Source: JAJZMA01 sp021850405 (lineage in GTDB: Bacteria; Chloroflexota; Dormibacteria; Aeolococcales; Aeolococcaceae). From it: 7,400 bases of DNA. Below the pieces are notes generated by a model. That model was not told where the DNA came from. It ran no database searches and saw only the letters and a program-made list of their open reading frames with translations. Below, piece by piece: positions 5,911 to 7,400 of this stretch. Both the position numbers and the translations under genes were made by a program. Within the stretch, counting starts at the first letter, position 1; every line of letters begins with the position of its first letter. The stretch spans positions 1 to 7,400 of the forward strand of contig DAHXLU010000073.1 of the NCBI GenBank assembly GCA_027365835.1. The letters are read 5' to 3'.

Positions 5911-6351
5911 TCAGCTCTCCTCCGGATGGGTACGCGAAGAAGACACAGGCTCACTCGCTGGCCGCGCGACAGCTTCCACGGGCACAGCTGCCTTCCTGTC
6001 CGCAGTGGAGACGGTGCCGGCTTCGTGTGCCGATCGATGTCCCCCAGCAACAACCGAATCGACCCGCAATTCTGTCAGCTTGCTCCTGTGTCCCATAGTC
6101 CTGCGATACCGCTTCTTTGGCTTGTACTTGAAGACGCGGAGTTTGCTGCCAAGCCGGTGGGCCACGACAGTTACCGTGACTGTGGCTGATGAGGGTGCAA
6201 CCTTGCTCTCACTGCCAGCTTCATCGGAAATAAACAGGGCTGGTTTTAGCTCCAGGTGGCTTCCAACCTCGTCTGGAAGCCGGTCGACAAGCAAACGGGT
6301 CCCTTGCGTTACCCGATACTGGTGCCCACCCTGGGAAACAATCGCATGCAT
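5911..6351 (-). CDS. rplU: 50S ribosomal protein L21 with extended C-terminus
   Basis: Large-subunit protein that binds 23S rRNA; first gene of the operon. ATG 6351 gives MHAIVSQGGHQYRVTQGTRL, the standard L21 N-terminus. The frame is open a further 40 codons upstream, but that stretch does not resemble L21 and is not counted. The RNA-binding segment KLRVFKYKPKKRYRRTMGHRSKLTELRV is at 70-97 (FKYKPKKRYRR, then GHRS). Family members usually end about residue 103; this protein has 146, with a Ser/Ala/Glu-rich tail of roughly 42 residues, echoing the tail on the next protein. Only a weak GAGA precedes the ATG, which may matter if the upstream hairpin controls translation. Secure as L21. Confidence 0.96.
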   Translation of the reverse strand: MHAIVSQGGHQYRVTQGTRLLVDRLPDEVGSHLELKPALFISDEAGSESKVAPSSATVTVTVVAHRLGSKLRVFKYKPKKRYRRTMGHRSKLTELRVDSVVAGGHRSAHEAGTVSTADRKAAVPVEAVARPASEPVSSSRTHPEES

Positions 6352-6392
6352 GTCACTATTCTCTTTTTGGCGATATTGGCAATAAACAAGGC

Positions 6393-6419
6393 GTTGCCAG
6401 GTCCCATGGATGTGGCAAC
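6393..6419 (-). promoter_or_regulatory. Hairpin in the rplU 5' leader
   Basis: On the minus strand GTTGCCA (6419-6413) and TGGCAAC (6399-6393) are perfect 7-bp complements. Inside, after a symmetric two-base mismatch, TCC and GGA can pair around ATG. The structure ends 41 bases before the rplU start codon. No U tract follows, so it is not a terminator. A leader site where L21 or another operon product could bind its own message is one possibility; leader autoregulation is known for several ribosomal protein operons, but I do not recognise this as a described motif. Confidence 0.4.
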
Positions 6420-6433
6420 TGGCGCGGCTAAAA

Positions 6434-6442
6434 ACGATACCA
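6434..6442 (-). promoter_or_regulatory. Possible extended -10 element for the ribosomal operon
   Basis: The minus strand reads TGGTATCGT, an extended -10 (TGn) with TATCGT matching four of six bases of the consensus, about 85 bases before the rplU start codon and upstream of the leader hairpin. No good -35 sits at the right spacing; TTGGTC at 6471-6466 is too far away. Weak. Confidence 0.2.
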
Positions 6443-6514
6443 CATGAATGCGCCAGCGCGTGGCCGACCAAATTGGCGGGGAGGCCGGGCTGGTGCCCAG
6501 GACCTCAGTTTCCA

Positions 6515-6901
6515 TCACAGGCTTCTCATGGGGCAATGGGCAATTGGCAATTGGCGGCGACAAGGCGTACTGTGCCAGGCCCGTAGGACGCGAGCGGACG
6601 CGGCATGTGAGGTGATCTCCTCGCCATACTCCTGCGGGTCCAGGGTGACCTGCCTACACGCTCCGATACGCAGCTCCGCGTCCAGCACCGCGATGGGCCC
6701 TGGATCGGTGATGACCAGCAGTACGCTGGCATTGAATTCCAGAAGGAGCTTATGCGTGGTGGCAGCCGACCAGGTCAGGTGGAGCCAGGTATCGTGCGGT
6801 CGTCCAAACCACCCCTGTGGCAATTCCATGCTCGCGGCCTTCACCCGCTCATACCACTGAATGATCGCAGAGAGCGCTGCGCTGGGCGACACCTCATCCA
6901 T
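6515..6901 (-). CDS. Small uncharacterised protein
   Basis: A 128-residue frame from ATG 6901. I cannot name the family. The body looks like a small folded alpha/beta protein: IIQWYERVKAASMELPQGWF at residues 13-32, then GRPHD, alternating hydrophobic strands (HKLLLEF 50-56, VLLVITDPGP 60-69), LRIGACRQVTL (78-88) and YGEE. It has no signal peptide or membrane segment. The sequence is unlike random translation up to about residue 109 (RVLRAW). The last 19 residues are read through a 7-bp tandem repeat and are rich in Cys, Arg and Pro, so the native C-terminus may have been replaced or extended. There is no clear ribosome site, and the start lies about 100 bases from the transposase stop, so the gene may be cargo, a disrupted gene or a bystander. 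Moderately likely to be a real gene. Confidence 0.5.
   Translation of the reverse strand: MDEVSPSAALSAIIQWYERVKAASMELPQGWFGRPHDTWLHLTWSAATTHKLLLEFNASVLLVITDPGPIAVLDAELRIGACRQVTLDPQEYGEEITSHAASARVLRAWHSTPCRRQLPIAHCPMRSL
6532..6552 (+). repeat. Three-copy 7-bp tandem repeat
   Basis: GGCAATG, GGCAATT and GGCAATT occur directly in tandem and are followed by the related GGCGGCG. The repeat lies within the last codons of the small protein at 6515-6901, so gain or loss of a unit would shift its frame. A 9-base copy of AATTGGCGG (6549-6557) also occurs at 6471-6479, in the rplU leader region. Confidence 0.65.
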
Positions 6902-7002
6902 CAGAACTTTAAAGGGGATTTTGGGCGATATTTGAGGAAAAGATGAGTATCTACAAGGGATATGTGGTGGGAAGATGGCGCCAGAAAACTGGAGGTGTGT
7001 GA
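6902..7002. mobile_element. Probable insertion-sequence end (boundary unresolved)
   Basis: The 101 bases between the transposase stop and the small protein gene should contain the right end of the insertion sequence. A locally AT-rich stretch near 6903-6945, including AAATATCGCCC on the minus strand, looks different from the GC-rich surroundings and could be the terminal inverted repeat. The partner end is outside the window, so neither the repeat nor a target duplication can be confirmed. Confidence 0.35.
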
Positions 7003-7400
7003 CTACGTCACAGTAACGTTGAGCAACTGAAAGGCTTTTGTCTGGGTGGGGGTTGGTGTCGTGAGCCTGACGAACGTGGCGTCACTGGGGGTGCCCTGGA
7101 GATGCAGCGTCGTCTTGGCCATGGTGGACAGCTCTGACATCAGGGTGGAGAAGGAATGGACCGGCAGTCCGTCAGGGCTGTGGCGGGTTGATGTCTTCTC
7201 GCGCGCCCCCTGTGATGGTGCGGGGGCGTGGAGGGGGGTGTCGCTGAGGTCCTTTGTGTCATCTACAAACAGCATGGGAGCAAGATCCTGCTCCATGTGC
7301 CACCGCACATACTCCGCCATCATGCACAGGAACACGTGCGCTCGCACCCGCTCTTCCTTCCAGTGATGGATGGGACGGATTTCGAGATCCGTCTTGATGT
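7003..7400 (-). CDS. IS1634-family (IS4-type DDE) transposase, C-terminal part
   Basis: The minus-strand frame is open from the window edge to TAG 7003-7005, giving about 132 residues. Near its beginning it reads LEIRPIHHWKEERVRAHVFL followed by CMMAEYVRWHMEQDLAPMLF, the characteristic C-terminal stretch of IS1634-type transposases after the last catalytic Glu, which should lie just outside the window. The rest (DDTKDL..., then STMAKTTLHL, FVRLTTPTPTQTKAFQLLNV) matches the usual end of these proteins, so this end seems complete. I cannot tell whether the upstream part is intact. A GTG at 7347 is only an internal codon, not the start. Confidence 0.8.
   Translation of the reverse strand, partial: IKTDLEIRPIHHWKEERVRAHVFLCMMAEYVRWHMEQDLAPMLFVDDTKDLSDTPLHAPAPSQGAREKTSTRHSPDGLPVHSFSTLMSELSTMAKTTLHLQGTPSDATFVRLTTPTPTQTKAFQLLNVTVT

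Noticed and set aside
6352..6380. TTGCCA and ATAGTG as a promoter right before rplU
   Set aside because: The -10 match is poor, and transcription would start at or within the coding sequence.
6352..6471. N-terminal extension of L21 by 40 residues
   Set aside because: The upstream frame is open but Cys/His-rich and unlike L21. It overlaps the leader hairpin, and the family N-terminus begins exactly at ATG 6351.
6309..6563. An 84-codon minus-strand frame overlapping the rplU leader
   Set aside because: It overlaps the start of rplU in another frame, has no ribosome site and covers the tandem repeat and leader hairpin. No protein-like features were seen.
1..7400. CRISPR array, tRNA, rRNA or known defence or toxin-antitoxin genes
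   Set aside because: I found no regularly spaced repeats, no cloverleaf-like sequence, no rRNA signature and no recognisable toxin, antitoxin or nuclease motif.

Overview
The window is bacterial, GC-rich chromosomal DNA, and every gene I can support reads on the minus strand. Its core is the conserved ribosome/GTPase cluster rplU-rpmA-obgE-nadD-rsfS, followed by a GNAT acetyltransferase and a two-domain cytidine deaminase. L27 starts directly with MAHKKGG and lacks the cleaved leader usual in Firmicutes. That, with the frequent GTG/TTG starts and the gene order, points to a GC-rich non-Firmicutes lineage. Chloroflexota would fit, but this is inference and I cannot fix the phylum.

Layout in transcription order, from high to low coordinates. 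Positions 7400-7003 hold the C-terminal end of an IS1634/IS4-type transposase running off the window. Positions 6901-6515 hold a small uncharacterised protein whose last residues come from a 7-bp tandem repeat. Positions 6514-6352 are the rplU leader, with a hairpin. Positions 6351-3283 hold rplU, rpmA, obgE, nadD and rsfS, each overlapping or almost touching the next, so they are very probably one translationally coupled operon. The acetyltransferase gene (3319-2795) starts inside rsfS. After it come a strong GC hairpin, the cytidine deaminase (2679-1858) and a candidate terminator near 1786-1749. A 275-bp spacer follows. Last are two genes of an unrecognised family (1576-1070, and 1010 running off the window at position 1).

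The operon makes two 50S proteins (L21, L27), a 50S-assembly GTPase (Obg), the NAD-synthesis adenylyltransferase NadD and the ribosome silencing factor RsfS. This links ribosome production and shut-down with NAD supply. The acetyltransferase and the deaminase (pyrimidine salvage) look like lineage-specific additions to the end of the unit.

Most of the window is ordinary. The points most worth a second look are: the two tandem genes of unknown function are diverged paralogues of each other; the downstream one carries an apparent pair of compensating frameshifts, recognised by codon bias and by matching its neighbour; and the deaminase has a second domain that has lost its catalytic and zinc-binding residues. 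I saw no CRISPR array, tRNA, rRNA, phage module or recognisable defence system.
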